In this document: one piece after another, positions 10,204 to 21,914 of the stretch | Layout of the letters: every line of letters begins with the position of its first letter | How positions within the stretch are numbered: position 1 is the first letter of the stretch | Notes under the pieces: model-generated | Database searches by the model: none | What the model was told of the DNA's origin: nothing | What the model saw: only the letters and a program-made list of their open reading frames with translations | Program-made: the position numbers and the translations under genes | Assembly (NCBI RefSeq): GCF_000340215.1 | Contig: NW_006921541.1 | Span: forward strand, 553,876-617,875 | DNA from: Pseudocercospora fijiensis CIRAD86 | Taxonomy: Eukaryota > Ascomycota > Dothideomycetes > Mycosphaerellales > Mycosphaerellaceae | Length of the DNA stretch: 64,000 nt | Reading direction: 5' to 3'

Positions 10204-11812
10204 CTACAGCTTCCCTCCATTCACGGCAGCCGGCGTGATGGGGAACAGCTTGTTGAAAATATTCGTAGGATCATACTTCGCCTTAATCCCTCGCAGACGC
10301 TCATAATGATCCCCAAAAACATCCTGAGACATCTCATCGTATTGCTAAAGTTCTGTTGGCCTTTCCTCTCAAACCCAGCGGTGAGGGCAGCACTCACATC
10401 ATAATTTCCATAAAGCATCGTGGCGCCCTTCTTCCCTCTCCTTGCGGCGCCAGCGCCCGTATCCTGTCCTTGAGACTCAAGCTCGACCTTGAAAAGATTG
10501 CTCATGTCTCTCGCCCATTGTCTACACGTGGCATCGTGCTCGATCGATGACCAAGTGGGCATCACAAGGCCATTGAGATGGTGGCCGCGATTCGCAAAGC
10601 TCCCGACGCCGCTCTTTGTCATTTCCGTGGCATCGTAGTACTCGAAAGCTACTAATGAAGCCACAGCGTCTGGAGTCTGGGATAGGAATTCGTCGTACTT
10701 GCTGATGAGCTCGAGGGCAAACTCTGGACGCACTGGCATAAGGTACGCGGCGCCTTTCATGCTACTTCGCATGCCTTGAATTGTAGGCACTAGAGCGTTG
10801 ACCTTGGGATATGGCTGCATCGCCATGGTATTTTCCACTGGACCGAGATCTAGGAATGGCTTGAATACTTCCTTGCCCTCATCTTCAGTTCCATTGAAGG
10901 CGGAAAGTAGGAGAATCATAGTCTGACCACCAGCCGGAGGTGGTTTGGCCAGGGCTAGCAAACTGCCACATCTGCCCTTCGCTTTTGCTTCTGCTCCATT
11001 CGGGCTCTCCTTCACCTGGTACAGATCGTTGAGATTTTCAATTAGTCCTTTTACGATCTCCGGTACAGGTGGGAAAATCATCATGCCTGCCCAGAGTTCG
11101 TCTTGCGGATATGCTTGGAACACGAATTCTGTAGACACACCAAAGTTTTGGCCAGCACCGAGCAGGGCCCAGAACAGCTCGGGATGCTGATCTTTGCTTG
11201 ACTTCACGATTGATCCATCTGCGAGCACAGTGGTGATCGAGATGACATTGTCGATGACCAGGCCATACTTGCCAGTCAAATGACCATAACCTCCTCCCTA
11301 GACGGCGATGACAAGAAGATCAGTGAGTTTCTCAGGCTTTGTTGGGTCTTTGTCTTACTTACCAATGTCAGTCCGCCAACACCAGTATCCGCGACCGTGC
11401 CGCCAACCGTAGCAAGGCCGTATTCCCACCCCGCTGCATCAACATCAGACCAAAGAGCACCGCCTTCCACATGAAACCGCTTCTCGCCCACATCCACTTT
11501 GACATTTCTCATTCGCCCCAGGTTAATGAGTACACCACCATCAGTACTGCTGGCTCCAGCTGTAGAATGGCCGCCGCCTTTGACAGCCAGGTCCAGATTG
11601 TTGTCAGAGGCGTACTTGACCGCGATCGATACTTGTTCGGAATTCGTAGGCTCTACAGAAAATCCTGCTGCCTTCTCTGCAGCTTTGGACCAGCGTGCTA
11701 TAGTTTCTGAGTAGCCTTCGTCAGAAGGGCCGATCACTCTGGCATTGGTCTTCGCTAGAGCTTGTTTGAGAGCCTCGACATCGGCCGAGGTGGCGCTGCG
11801 TTTTGTTGCCAT
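10204..11812 (-). CDS. FAD-linked (berberine-bridge-type) oxidase, 489 aa
   Basis: Three exons: 11812-11363, 11297-10398 and 10323-10204. The introns are 65 nt (GTAAGT...TAG) and 74 nt (GTGAGT...CAG), both phase 0. The start is ATG of MATKRSAT; an upstream in-frame start is less likely. Residues 51-150 form the PCMH-type FAD-binding domain: VKGGGHS places His82 at the 8-alpha-histidyl-FAD position, and GGLTLGGGYGHLTGKYGL, formed exactly across intron 1, is the second FAD loop. The third exon supplies the BBE motif (NYDDVFGDHYERL, then YDPTNIF). The Cys used for bicovalent FAD in some relatives is not seen, so single covalent attachment is inferred. No signal peptide. Likely oxidises a small-molecule alcohol, sugar or alkaloid; substrate unknown. 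Confidence 0.93.
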
Positions 11813-12618
11813 TTGCAGGCACTGTACTTGTCTCCTTCTGTCCCAAAATTGTGTATTGTGTGCTATCGGCAGCAAATCTGATTTCCACACAGCTTTCAGC
11901 TCTGTGCAGGATCAAGTGAGGTCAGCCGCACAAGAATATTTCATCGTGGAAGGATTAGTCGCCGGGTCAGTCGAGAGCCAGAGGCACACGCTGTCCAAAG
12001 CCTAGTTACTTTCTGCGAAAGTCGTGAAGTGCCACACAGCAGTCATCAGCTCCTTCCGCTGCTCAGCTGAGGCTTACTGTAGGATTGTGGGTGGATACTG
12101 CACGGAGCGTGAAGAGGGGTCAAGATTACAGATCACAGCAGAACGAGCTCGTATGCCATCATAACATCCCACCTGCCTGCGAATCGGGCAGAAAGTCTTG
12201 CTCTGTAAATAGTACCAGTTTGGGCTCGCAGTCCACGCTGTTTGAAAAGAATTAAGGCACTGACAGTAAAATATGTAATGAAGATGTTGGCTATCTAACC
12301 GACGCCAGCGCATGTTTTGAATTGAGATTTGCATAAGCGGGACCGTGCATCGATGGCAAGAAAGTTTTCGCTGTCCTTCTCTACAGGAGCAGAATAGTAT
12401 CCAATTGAAGCACGACATCTTCCACGACTTATCCTTCCAGAGAGCACTCATACGCGATGCTTTCGCTGCTCTGCACCGAAAGAGCAAAGACGCGAGTACG
12501 AACGCAACATAGTTTCCAAGTGAAATGAATGTCTCGAATTCCTCATGTCATTCGGGCATGCTTCAGGCGAAGAGGAGAAGTCAAAGAGCGGATATATGGA
12601 CGCAGCTGTCCCGTTCTA
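11813..12618. other. Intergenic region
   Basis: About 800 bp of non-RIP sequence between the oxidase start and the 3' end of the next small gene. ORFs up to about 137 codons exist but have Cys/Trp/Ser-rich random-looking content and no domain. I see no supported gene. Confidence 0.5.
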
Positions 12619-13011
12619 TTACTGCTGGTCTAGCAATCTTTCCCAAGTCAAAGGAAAATGTCTCTGTAAAGCCAGCCTCAAACAGTGCCCGAGCTTCAGC
12701 ATTGTCATTGTCGCCTCGTCACTCTGCGCTATGGTCTTGCGTCGCAGGGGCTCCTTGTGCATGATGCTCTTGGTCGCACCTGTAGTCTCCAGCTCATCAG
12801 TGTCCTCGACGCTCTTCAACAGCAGCATTGCGAGTCGCATATCGTCCTCCTTTTCGGGGCTGGGATTCAATTCCAGAGTTGCATCGGAGAAGGATATCCT
12901 GGCTGTTCCAAACTCTTGAAGTGCATCCTGAACTCTGTCAATCCGTGTGTTCAGTCTGGCCATACGCGCTACGGATACAGCCAAGTGATGTGCATTCTCG
13001 TCTTGATTCAT
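12619..13011 (-). CDS. Small hypothetical protein (130 aa)
   Basis: Single open frame from ATG (MNQDENAHH) to TAA. Composition is protein-like: acidic/amphipathic, Leu/Met/Arg-rich helices (RMARLNTRIDRVQDALQEF and DDMRLAMLLLKSVED), suggesting a helical, possibly coiled-coil protein. No known domain, signal peptide or membrane span. It could be one exon of a longer gene, but I found no convincing splice partner. It lies 639 bp from the divergent histidine phosphatase gene. Confidence 0.45.
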   Translation of the reverse strand: MNQDENAHHLAVSVARMARLNTRIDRVQDALQEFGTARISFSDATLELNPSPEKEDDMRLAMLLLKSVEDTDELETTGATKSIMHKEPLRRKTIAQSDEATMTMLKLGHCLRLALQRHFPLTWERLLDQQ

Positions 13012-13649
13012 TGTGCTTATTTTCCCCATAGAAGGAAGTACTTCCCGGATCCTCTGTCTTTTTCACGCATTTTGTGATGAGGAAGGCTTGTTATGAATAT
13101 GTGTAGTGTTTGCTGACTTGCGGCATCTCTTCCTTTGTGTTTCGCTTGCTGTGCCTGCCATGTCGATGAAGTGAGGCCATTGATTGAATGAGAAGAGAGC
13201 AAGGAGCTCAAAGGGAAAATTTCAACGCGTATGCAATGATCTATGCAGTGCGGTCTCAGCGATTGGCAAGTGAATGAACTGAATGGCTGGTCACAGGCCG
13301 CAGCAGCATGTGCCAACCGTTGGCATATGCAGGTCCCAGCTGCGTCCAATACCCAGTTGCAGTGGTATGTGAATGAAAGAGGGAAGCAAGGAAGGTTATT
13401 CGGCTAAAGAGGGGCCCGCGGCATGGACCCTTGTCGGCAAGCCAAATTCGGCAAGTCCGATCAAAGTCAGCGGCCGGCGGCCTGAGGTTTCTTCTTCGAA
13501 TGACTTCACTCCAACTCAACATTTTTTGTGTCATCACAGTCGCGACGAAACATCTTCCCCACCCTTGAAGCAATTGTGGAGACAAAGAGGACATTCAGTT
13601 GCTGATTCAGGACGGCCGATGTCCTGCGCATAAAAGATCAAAAAAAAAT
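13012..13649. other. Divergent intergenic region
   Basis: Separates the minus-strand small gene from the plus-strand phosphatase gene, so it probably holds both promoters. A short A-run (aaaaaaaata) immediately precedes the phosphatase ATG at 13650. No RNA gene or repeat recognised. Confidence 0.45.
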
Positions 13650-14421
13650 ATGGCGCCAAATTCGCGAATAATCCTAACACGGCATGCGCAAGCAGAGCAT
13701 AATGTCGACTTGGATTACTACAGTAAGCAAGCAAGCAAGCAACAAGCACAATCTCCGAAAATTTTCGATTCGAGTCGCAAGCTGAAAGATTCTCACAGTC
13801 CCCGACGCCCCTTTAACCGCGCTCGGCAAAAAGCAAGCAGCATCTCTCGCCACACAACCGAAAGTCAAGCAGCTAGCCCAAGAAGTAGACCTAGTCGTCA
13901 CCTCGCCTTTAAAGCGCACATTACAAACCACCAAACTAGGCTGGAAAGACGCAATCGACCGACTCGGAGGTCTGCGCAAAGTGATTTGCCTCCCACAAGC
14001 CCAAGAATGCAACGACTTCCCCTGCGACACCGGTTCCTCGAAAGAAAATCTCGAAGCCGATCCAGAATTCTCGGGTTTTGACCTCTCTCTACTCACACCA
14101 GATTGGACTTCGAAGAAAAATTTCTGGGGCCCGGATGCCACGTCGATTCGATTGCGAGCGAAATGGGTCAGGCGGTGGTTGAGGGATCGGCCTGAGAAGA
14201 CGATTGTTTTGGTTGCGCATGGAGATATTTTGCGGCAGTTGACGTGTAGTGAGACGGGACCTAGTGGTTATATGTGGAGGAATGCGGAAGCGATGGTTTT
14301 TGAGTTTGATCGGGATACTTTGGAGGATTTGTGTTTGTTTCGATCTGAGAAGGGGAGGTCGGTGGCTGTTGCTGGGGGTTATGGACCGAGCTCGACTGAG
14401 GCGGATATTGGTAGGCTTTGA
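13650..14421 (+). CDS. Histidine phosphatase (phosphoglycerate-mutase-like), 231 aa
   Basis: Exons 13650-13722 and 13799-14421, with a 76-nt phase-1 intron (GTAAGC...CACAG, branch-like gctgaaa). The intron begins with a run of aagc repeats. The N-terminus gives IILTRHAQAEHNV: His12 is the phospho-acceptor of the family's RHG-type motif (here RHA). After the splice comes IPDAPLTALGKKQA, the conserved second block. VVTSPLKRTLQT carries the phosphate-binding Arg, and VLVAHGDILRQL (His about 165) the second catalytic His. The family dephosphorylates sugar phosphates, nucleotides or proteins; the substrate here cannot be told. No targeting signal is seen, so probably cytosolic. Confidence 0.92.
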
Positions 14422-14894
14422 GTAAGTGGCTCGCGAACGTTGATGGGATTGAATGCTAGAATGCGGGAATGTATGATGATAGAGCAGAGTTGGATGGATG
14501 ATACAGATGGGGGAAGCGTTTACGACCTTACGACGGCAACTTTGCATCGCGCATCAAACATCCTTGCAAATTTTGCGGTACGTCCGGACCGTTCCAAATA
14601 ACATTGAAACCATCACTTCAGGCTGTCTCCCTTCAGACGCTCCTCCTTCACGTTATTGGCGAAGCTACGCTCCAGCGGAGTCAGCTCTCGTGCCTTCCGC
14701 TGGAGGTCCGAGTGGAGACAGACTTCGGGAGGCGAGTTTCACCGTCAAGCAAAACTTCATGCTAACTGCTTCCTCAAATTCTTCACATACATTCAAATCA
14801 CGTATTTGGTGTGTGGTAATGACTCTGGCAGCATATGCAAAATTTCCGGGGGTATCTACGAAAGCTAATAACAGCGCGGCTAAGAGGTATCTAT
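14422..14894. other. Convergent intergenic region
   Basis: Lies between two convergent 3' ends (phosphatase and permease), so it should hold both terminators. A 139-codon plus-strand ORF across it has no domain or codon character that I would trust. Nothing else seen. Confidence 0.5.
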
Positions 14895-16708
14895 CTAATA
14901 CGAAGGAGGCGGAGTGAGATTGTTTGGAGTCAACTCATCATTGACACGAGGACCAGCATAGTGCTTTCGACCCCAGATGTAATACCAGGCCAAAGCGATG
15001 GCGAGACCACCGACGAACACCACGGATCCGTAGTTCATGCCTGATAATGTGACGGGCAGTCCGGATGGCATGGAGAAAAGAGGGAGGGCGAAGGCACACC
15101 AAGCTAGCAAAACATGTTAGTGACGAGTTCGTGGGAATTTGAGCTCTGAAACCCCTTACCCATGGCGACCACATTGCAAAACGAACCGAAGATTCCGAAA
15201 TTGTATCTCGCGCCCACCAGCGTTTTGCGTCCTGTGCAGAAAGAGACGGCGACGGGGATTACGTAGCTGAGAGTTAAGAATATGACACCGGAGCCGTTGA
15301 AGGCGTTGAAAGCGGCGGTGTTGCCGAGGTAGATGACACCGAGAACGACCTGGATGGCGGCACTGAGCATCATGGCGTTGAATGGGACATCGAGTTTCTT
15401 GTTGACAGTATCGAATTTCAGTTTTCGGGATCCTGGAATGGCACCGTCACGAGAGAATGCCCAAGTGCAGCGAGATGCGGCCGTTGTGCAACTGGTGCCG
15501 CAGAAAATTCCGAGGATGATGATTGGCACGGTCAGGACGAAGGCGCCGACGTCGTTTCCGATGGCGGATTTGAGGATCACGGGCAGTGGCTGTCCCGTCG
15601 GGTCGGCGACGACTGCGGCTAGATCGGGCAGGACGAAGCAGAGTGGGATCAGGAAGATGATGCCGCAAGCCCAGTTGAGGACTAAGGCACCGACAAGAGC
15701 CTTGGGGACTTGTTCCGCTGGCTTGTGCACCTCCTCGCACATACTGACGACCATTCCAGTGGCAGAAGTGGCGTATGCGGCATGCAGCAGACCGATGCAG
15801 AAGGCCCAACCTGAAGGGGTCCATCCGGAAAGAACTTCGAAATGCCCAAAAGCGAACGACGCGCTTCGTCTTCCCTCAGCAGCGATGGCGAGGGCACAGA
15901 TGATGATGGCGAGGACACCAGCGAAGGTGAAACCGACGGTTGCCGTATCGATCAGGGGGAGCCATCGGTTACAAAGCGATGAGATCAAATTGCAAATGAT
16001 GGTGATGCCGACGAAGATGAGGTAGGTTTGATATGCTTCGGCCACAAATATCGGGTTTCCGTCGGCGTCGCGGAAGATGTTGATGCAGCCGATCAGGAAC
16101 AGTGTCGTGCCGAAGTTGACGGATAAGGTGATGATGATGTTTCCCAGCACGAATGCCCAGCCCGTCATCCACGCCATGAGTGATCTACACCAGCGAGGCG
16201 ACACCATGTAGGTCTGGTAGTATACACCTCCGGCTGTGGGAAAGACCTCGAGAGAAAGAAGGTTTAGCTCATACTCGACACACTTCCGCGACGCAACGAC
16301 ACGGCACATCACAAAACCAAACCGCATACTCAAAGCCCCCTCCAAAAAAAAAAAGATACATACCGAAGTAATCTCGCCCAACGAAATCGCCACACACATC
16401 ATCAACAGACACACCAAACACCAACCCCAAATGATGGTCGTCGGCCCGCCGTTCATCAAAGGATAAATCATGGTCGTCGCGAGCCCATACGGCACAGACG
16501 CCAAGACAAAAGACATGAACGCCACGCTCAGCGTCGATCGGTTCCGGCTCAAATCTTGCGTGTAGCCCATCGCCGCGAGCACATCTTCGGGACTGCTGTC
16601 GATGGAGTTGAGGCGCTGAGGCATGCTGGGCAGCACATGTTCTTTGGAGAGTTTGGAGGGGCGGCGGTAGGTTGGGTCGCCGGTGGGGTAGGGGGAGGAT
16701 TTCGACAT
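14895..16708 (-). CDS. APC-superfamily amino acid/GABA/choline-type permease, 546 aa
   Basis: Exons 16708-16364, 16246-15160 and 15103-14895. Intron 1 is 117 nt (GTATGT...CGAG, phase 0) with no in-frame stop, so read-through would add 39 residues. Intron 2 is 56 nt (GTAAGG...CTAG, phase 1). Junctions restore LGEITS-VFPTAGGVYYQ and VVAM-AWCAFALP, both family-typical. The polar N-terminus (about 60 residues) ends in DVLAAMGYTQDLSRN, then about 12 hydrophobic spans. Family marks include PYGLATTMIYPLMNGGPTT and MCEEVHKPAEQVPKA. The sequence resembles fungal Uga4/Hnm1-like uptake permeases of the plasma membrane. Exact substrate (GABA, choline or amino acids) cannot be assigned. Confidence 0.92.
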
Positions 16709-17640
16709 GGTGGGCTGAATGTGAGTTCTCTTCTTCTATCATGCACTGGAGGGAATACGGGTAGGTATTTGTTGCTCTCGGCTGTTGATGCTTGGGATGG
16801 TCCGTTCGTGGCCTATCTGATACGGTTGGATTTTTGGTCGCTTCCGAAGCTCTGTGGAAAGACTGGTACTGTTTATGGATCGACCCGGTATACTGGTTTC
16901 AAACCAGTGTCGCTTTGGGAAGTTGTTGCTCTGGGATTTTCGGTCCTGTCCTGTCCTGTCCTGTCGATGTCGAAGAGGGGCTGAAGGTAGATGGTAGATG
17001 CAGACACGTAGCGCTCTCTTCTTCTTCTTCTTCTGGCTATACAGTAATCACAAAATACATAGAATAGCAAAAGTTCGCGTTGGATGGATCGTTCGGGCAG
17101 AGCAGCCAAGACTTCCAAAGGACAGTAGTCTGGTGTGTATGAAAGAAAGACCAGCGTCGCACGAGCGCGGCCTTTCCAGAAGCCCCATTCTTTTGATTAA
17201 GTACATCTGGTGCCACGAGCGGACGGGAGCCTCGCAAACGTAATACGCCATCGGTTACTGAAGGACCGAGCAGTACAGCCTTAGCGCCAATCCACGCAAT
17301 CCTCTGTGCTCGAATCCATACCCACGTCGCCCAGCCTCCATTTCCGGCGGAAATCTTTCCCACCCACAACCGCCAAGACCACACCACCTCAGTTCTCCCG
17401 AGCAATGCCCAGGCCGCCGAGCCATGGCAATTTTCTCTTTTCTCTCACGGCTCGCATTCCCTCGCTTGTGATGATCCCTTTGAAGGTCATACCGGAGATT
17501 CTTGGCGAACCGGTCCCACTAATGGTTCCACTTTCTATGCAAACTTTAGTAGCGTGTCGAACGCCGATTGGGTCTATACCTGTAGCCGACCTCGCTCCGG
17601 CTAGGGTGTTGATTAAGGTTAGCAACGAGGGTGCCGCTAG
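16709..17640. other. Permease upstream region with simple repeats; possible gene remnant
   Basis: Contains a pentamer run (gtcctgtcctgtcctgtcc, about 16945), a CTT run (about 17018-17034) and a perfect palindrome actggtttcaaaccagt at 16892-16908. A minus-strand frame at about 17389-17643 (RSATGIDPIGVRHATKVCIE, then SGTGSPRISGMTF) looks more protein-like than the rest, but stops at the RIP boundary. It may be the end of a gene cut by the transposon. No gene is called with confidence. Confidence 0.45.
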
Positions 17641-17924
17641 CAACCTTAGAGATTGACTTTGCTAGTTAAACCTAAGCAAGTAAAGGAATACAATGCCGCT
17701 AAGTATACTAAAGAGACTAGTTTATAGATATAGACCTATAGAATGTAGATATAGGCATACTAACTTATATAATATAGCTACGTACGCACTTACGTACTAA
17801 GGAAGAGTCTCGTTAGCGCCGTAGGCTCCGCTCGAAGGGTATTAAATTAACTATAAACGAGGTACGGCAACTAGTGCCGCTACGGAGTCTATTAAAGTAG
17901 CGATTATCGACTGCTAGCGATTAA

Positions 17925-18340
17925 TAGAAGGCTATTATAGAGCGCCTCGACAAGGTAGAAGTATAGGTAAAGGACTTAAGGGTAGATTTAAACGTATAGT
18001 AATAGTAATAAGCCGTTGCCGCTCGTAGTAAGGTTAAGGTAAAGGAAGAGCCTCCTATAGAAGGCTCTTAAAGCGAGGAAGAGGTTGTTAGCGGCACCGA
18101 GTTTAATAAGCTAGCGACTAAGGTAGTAGATTTAAGGAAGGAAGTAAAGGAGCTAAAAGTGTTATTATCGTCGTTATTATAGGCTTAGTAGAAGGCCTTC
18201 GAGCCGGCGTTGCAATAGCTAAAGTACTCGTAGAAAAGGCAATAACTAAGCTCGTAGAAGAAGAAGCCGTTAATAGTCGCTTATTAGCAAACAATAGCTT
18301 CTAAGCAACTCGATAGGCCTTTAAGTCGGCTATATTATAC
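17925..18340 (+). pseudogene. Coiled-coil / poly-Gln ORF relic convergent to the transposase
   Basis: Reading + strand frame 3 through TAG/TAA gives a helical protein: IIERLDKVEV, a run of five consecutive TAG/TAA codons (probably a former poly-Gln tract) near 18000, then KVKVKEEPPIEGS, and a heptad-like KVVDLRKEVKELKVLLSSLL near 18130. It runs toward the transposase 3' end and stops close to it. It may be a second gene of the transposon or a fragment of another element. No family recognised. Confidence 0.4.
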
Positions 18341-18344
18341 TAGT

Positions 18345-20760
18345 TAAACTAACAGGTATTACATAGGTTGTATTTAGGTCCGCAATTAAGGCAGGTCTTC
18401 GAGGCGTCGTATTCTCGTCTACCTTATAGTATAATAGGCTACTACTTAAGCCGCTAGCTAGTCCTTGTAAACCTATAAAGCTAGCACTTCTTTAGCTTTA
18501 TAAGAGTAACCGTTATTATATAGTTATAGCTACGGTTAAGCCGTAGCACCTTGTCTAGTAGTAAGTCGCCTTATTTAAAGTAGTAGCGGCGTAGACGAGG
18601 TAAGCTAGTATTGTAATTAGAGTAAGAGTGTCTACCTGTAAATCGCCCCTCCGGCGTACGAGGAAGGCTTCTTACGATAGCTATTACCGCTTCTCGTTTA
18701 GCTATTCGAATAGGCTATAATATAGCTGCACCTTCTTAAACTAGGTTCTAAGTAAGTCGTATACGATAGTCGCGCTAGCTTATTAGTATTAAGTCTCGAA
18801 TAGCGTTAGTAGTTGCTCTATTGCGGTATATAAGGTAGGAGTTAATTACGGCTACGTCGAGGAGGAAGTAGAATAGCGGGTACTACGGCTTAAAGGCCTT
18901 ATACTAAGTGCTATAATAGAACCGTAGCTAGTCGTGTATATCTACGCTACCTATATAGTTATTGTAATAAGCAGCGTATTTCGGTATATGCTTGTTCTTA
19001 ATGCCCTCTATCTAGTATAGGCGTACGTAGTTGCGAATATAGGCATTAGTGTCCCTCGGCTTCCGTCTCTTCCTCGATTCTCGGTCGACTAGCTAGTGTC
19101 CGGTAGTAAGCATTTAAACGAGATTTCTGTCCTACTAGATTAGTGCCGCTACGTTGTAAATTACCCTATAAAGTACCGTATTAAAGGGAAAGCGCGTCGA
19201 CTTACGATATAGGTTAATAGTCTTACCTAAATACGTAGAGAATAAAGCACTAGCCTACGGCTAGCTTTTCGAGCCTATACGTACCGTACCCGTAGCAGCG
19301 ATACTATACTACCGTAGAATAGCAAAGAGAGGTATGTTATTAAATAGATTATCTAAGTAAATGTAGTAGAATCGTCGTTAGAAGGGCAGTTATAGTAGAA
19401 GAGATAGGACCGCCTTATAAAGCCTAGACAACTGAGACTTTAGGTTAACTAGCAGCTGCGCTACTATAGTTAGTCCGGTTGTAACCGCTAGTAGCTCCGC
19501 GTAAAGATCGGCTTGCTTATAAAGGCTCGGCGGTAGGTTAACCTCTTTACCTTTACTAATATTCGCCGCCCTTCTACGCTTTATTCTACCTATTTAACTA
19601 TCGGCTTTGCTACTACGACGGCTGCGCTAAGAGCGCTATTTTCTTTACTGCTTAGAGAGCTCTTCTTCGATAAGAACTAGTCTATCGAAGCTAACCGGTG
19701 TCCTAACCTTCTCGAAGCCCTATTTCTTAGTCGGACTCGAGAATAACTAACTAACGATAAAACTAGTACAATATATAGCTAGTACGTAATAACCGATAGG
19801 GCATAGCTTGCCCTTTATTATTATTATATACGAAGAGCGTCTAGTAAAGCGAACGAGTACCTCGTTAAGGCTTACGTTAGTACTAGGTGTATAAATCTTC
19901 CGCATTTGAACCCTTAACTAATTAGCTAACTACTAAACCTATAACTATAGCGGATTGCCTTTACTCGACTCGACGGGCTTACTATACTATAGATACGCCT
20001 TTAACTGCCTAAATCGCTTCTCGGACATGTTCTTAGTAATATTATAAGAAGGCTAGTATCTATTAGTCCGCTAATAATCCGATTTATCGTCTATTTAAAC
20101 AGCTAATATATAGATAATTATTCCTACGAAGATCTTTATCTTATATAGATACGCCTTCGTCTACTTCGTACTAGAAACTACTATTTTAATTACTCTAGTC
20201 CTAGCATTTATCTTCTTAAACCTAGGCTCTCGAGTATACTCGTTTGTATAGTATGCTAACTTCTTATAGATCTTATTAATCTATAGCTATTAGAAGAAGC
20301 GCTTCGGTATATTAAATACGTCTTTAGAGGTTAATTTCTCGAAGGACTTGTTACGGCAATCTATACCCTCGAAGAAGCGCTTATTTAGAGGCAGGTGTAC
20401 CTCTAGCTCGCACTAAATACCTCGTAAAGGCAAGTACTTTACCCTATCTATTAACCTCGACTAATCCGGTACCTATACTAGGTTCTTAACGTCTAGCGGC
20501 GCCTTATTAACCGCTATACTATTAACAATATCGCTAGCAACGAGAGGCTTATTATCTCGCCTATTTAGCTCGTATTCCGCACTATAACTCGCTCGAATAG
20601 CCTCGTAACTAGCAACTACCTTTTACGCTACAATCTCGTTTATTTTCTCTTCTAGTTCTACTCCGAGGGTACTAACGTTATATACGGCATTATTATTAAT
20701 ATCGGACTAGTGTCTATCGTCGCCGTCGTCGTCGTCGAAATACTAAGAAGCTATTTACAT
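18345..20760 (-). pseudogene. piggyBac-like transposase, dead
   Basis: Reading the minus strand through TAG/TAA gives one consistent frame with family landmarks in order. First, NMSEKRFRQLKAYL near 20010. Then IYTPSTNVSLNEVL near 19870, where the first catalytic Asp is Asn (ctt aac, fitting TpG to TpA of gac). Next, a DNLFNNIPLFAIL block near 19340 with the second Asp, followed by GTVRIGSKS. Then a LFYFLLDVAVINSYLIY helix near 18850 and finally a Cys-rich tail (TCLNC, then LCNTC) at about 18351-18395. The order DDE-type core then C-terminal Cys ring matches piggyBac (DDE_Tnp_1_7). Numerous in-frame stops sit at probable Gln/Trp positions, so it cannot make protein. Confidence 0.8.
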
Positions 20761-20904
20761 AAAAGAGCGGTTAATATTAGCCTTCGAGGCTCGAAGTTAA
20801 TCGGATAACTAGCGAGTTAAAAAAGAGCCGGTTACGGAGTGTAGAAAAATGCTATAGCGCTATCCCTAATACTAGCCTAGCAAGCGATAATCTACTATAC
20901 TATC

Positions 20905-21914
20905 TATAGCAAAGCGCGTCCTGCAGGCCCTTGTCTGACAGGGGCTTGTGCATGAACGCTCTCAGCCGTCGAAATTTCAAAGGGATGACGCACCTCCGTC
21001 GGTCCCTTTACATCTTTTCGGCCGGAGGAAGCCGTCCCTGGTAAAAGTTTTCCACGCTTCGGACATTGCTTTGCGCACGCGACTCGCCTCGACAACCACG
21101 CCGAAGGATTGCTTGTGCATGGAGGGCAAGCACTACTCTGCTTCCACGAGAAGCACGGCTGCAGCGATGGAGATGCAGATGCAACTCTACCCAGGCCATG
21201 TCGACGGGTGCCCGGTGCTGCGTCATATTCCCGAACGCTTGTCTTGGCATGTGCTTGTCTGGAGCCCGCTACCTTGCATACATATTATTGATTCATGTAT
21301 ACCGCGGACACCGACTTCCTATCAGGGCGTTCGGACAGTGTCGCGACCTGGCCCTTTTACTAGGAGCATCTGGCGCGAGGCTGGGCTTCTATGTACAGTA
21401 TTCTAATGATCCTGCAAAGGCCATAGAGTTCATGGCGTCATCAGCCTCGCTGTCCTTCTTCTCTACATAAGTATGTACACGCTCCTGCCTGAGGTGAGGA
21501 TCAATGCCTGAGGCACCGAGCTTCGAGACACATGAAGTTACTTACTTGCCTTGCCTTGGAAGATCGATCACTCACGAAACATCCCACAGGACATACGACG
21601 CACGTGTGCCATTCTACCCCCCATGAAAACCTATGCCAGTTCGGCTCAGCTCAGCTCGAAATGCCTCGACTATCAAGTCTGTGGATGTCGATAGCGACGG
21701 AGATGCACTCAAAAGCGACAATATGCTAGCCTTCATAATCAAATTTGGAGTCATCATGGATCAAAGCGACAATGCTACCCGTTAGAAATTGTGCAATCTG
21801 ATCCGCAGCCGTGGTCTCACTACAGCACCGGAAAAAGAAAAAATCGGGCGGTACCTCCATTGTCGACTGTGCAGCTAGAATCGCGCTACTCGATTCGTCG
21901 TCGGCTATACGCAT
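20905..21914. other. Unmutated island between RIP blocks, no gene recognised
   Basis: Composition switches abruptly to normal CpA/TpG content at about 20905 and back at about 21914. ORFs up to 152 codons exist on both strands, but the longest starts at GTG and none shows a domain, splice structure or consistent frame. It may be ordinary intergenic DNA or the remains of a gene left between transposon insertions. Confidence 0.5.

Larger units (their letters stand above)
17641..20904 (-). mobile_element. RIP-mutated piggyBac-like DNA transposon
   Basis: RIP-type base composition starts near 17641 and ends near 20904, with normal sequence outside. The minus strand encodes a long relic transposase with piggyBac family landmarks; a second ORF relic lies on the plus strand at its left end. 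A TTAA occurs at 17666-17669 but I found no convincing matching terminal repeat, so the element's ends are not fixed. piggyBac elements are uncommon in fungi compared with pogo or Tc1 types. Confidence 0.75.

Noticed and set aside
14498..14917. 139-codon plus-strand ORF
   Set aside because: Overlaps the permease 3' exon on the other strand, with random-looking composition.
16880..16915. tRNA gene
   Set aside because: A ggtttcaaaccag stretch suggested a T-arm, but there is no matching acceptor stem or B-box context; it is a plain palindrome.
17037..17405. 122-codon minus-strand ORF upstream of the permease
   Set aside because: Trp/Arg-rich, crosses simple repeats, no domain or splice support.
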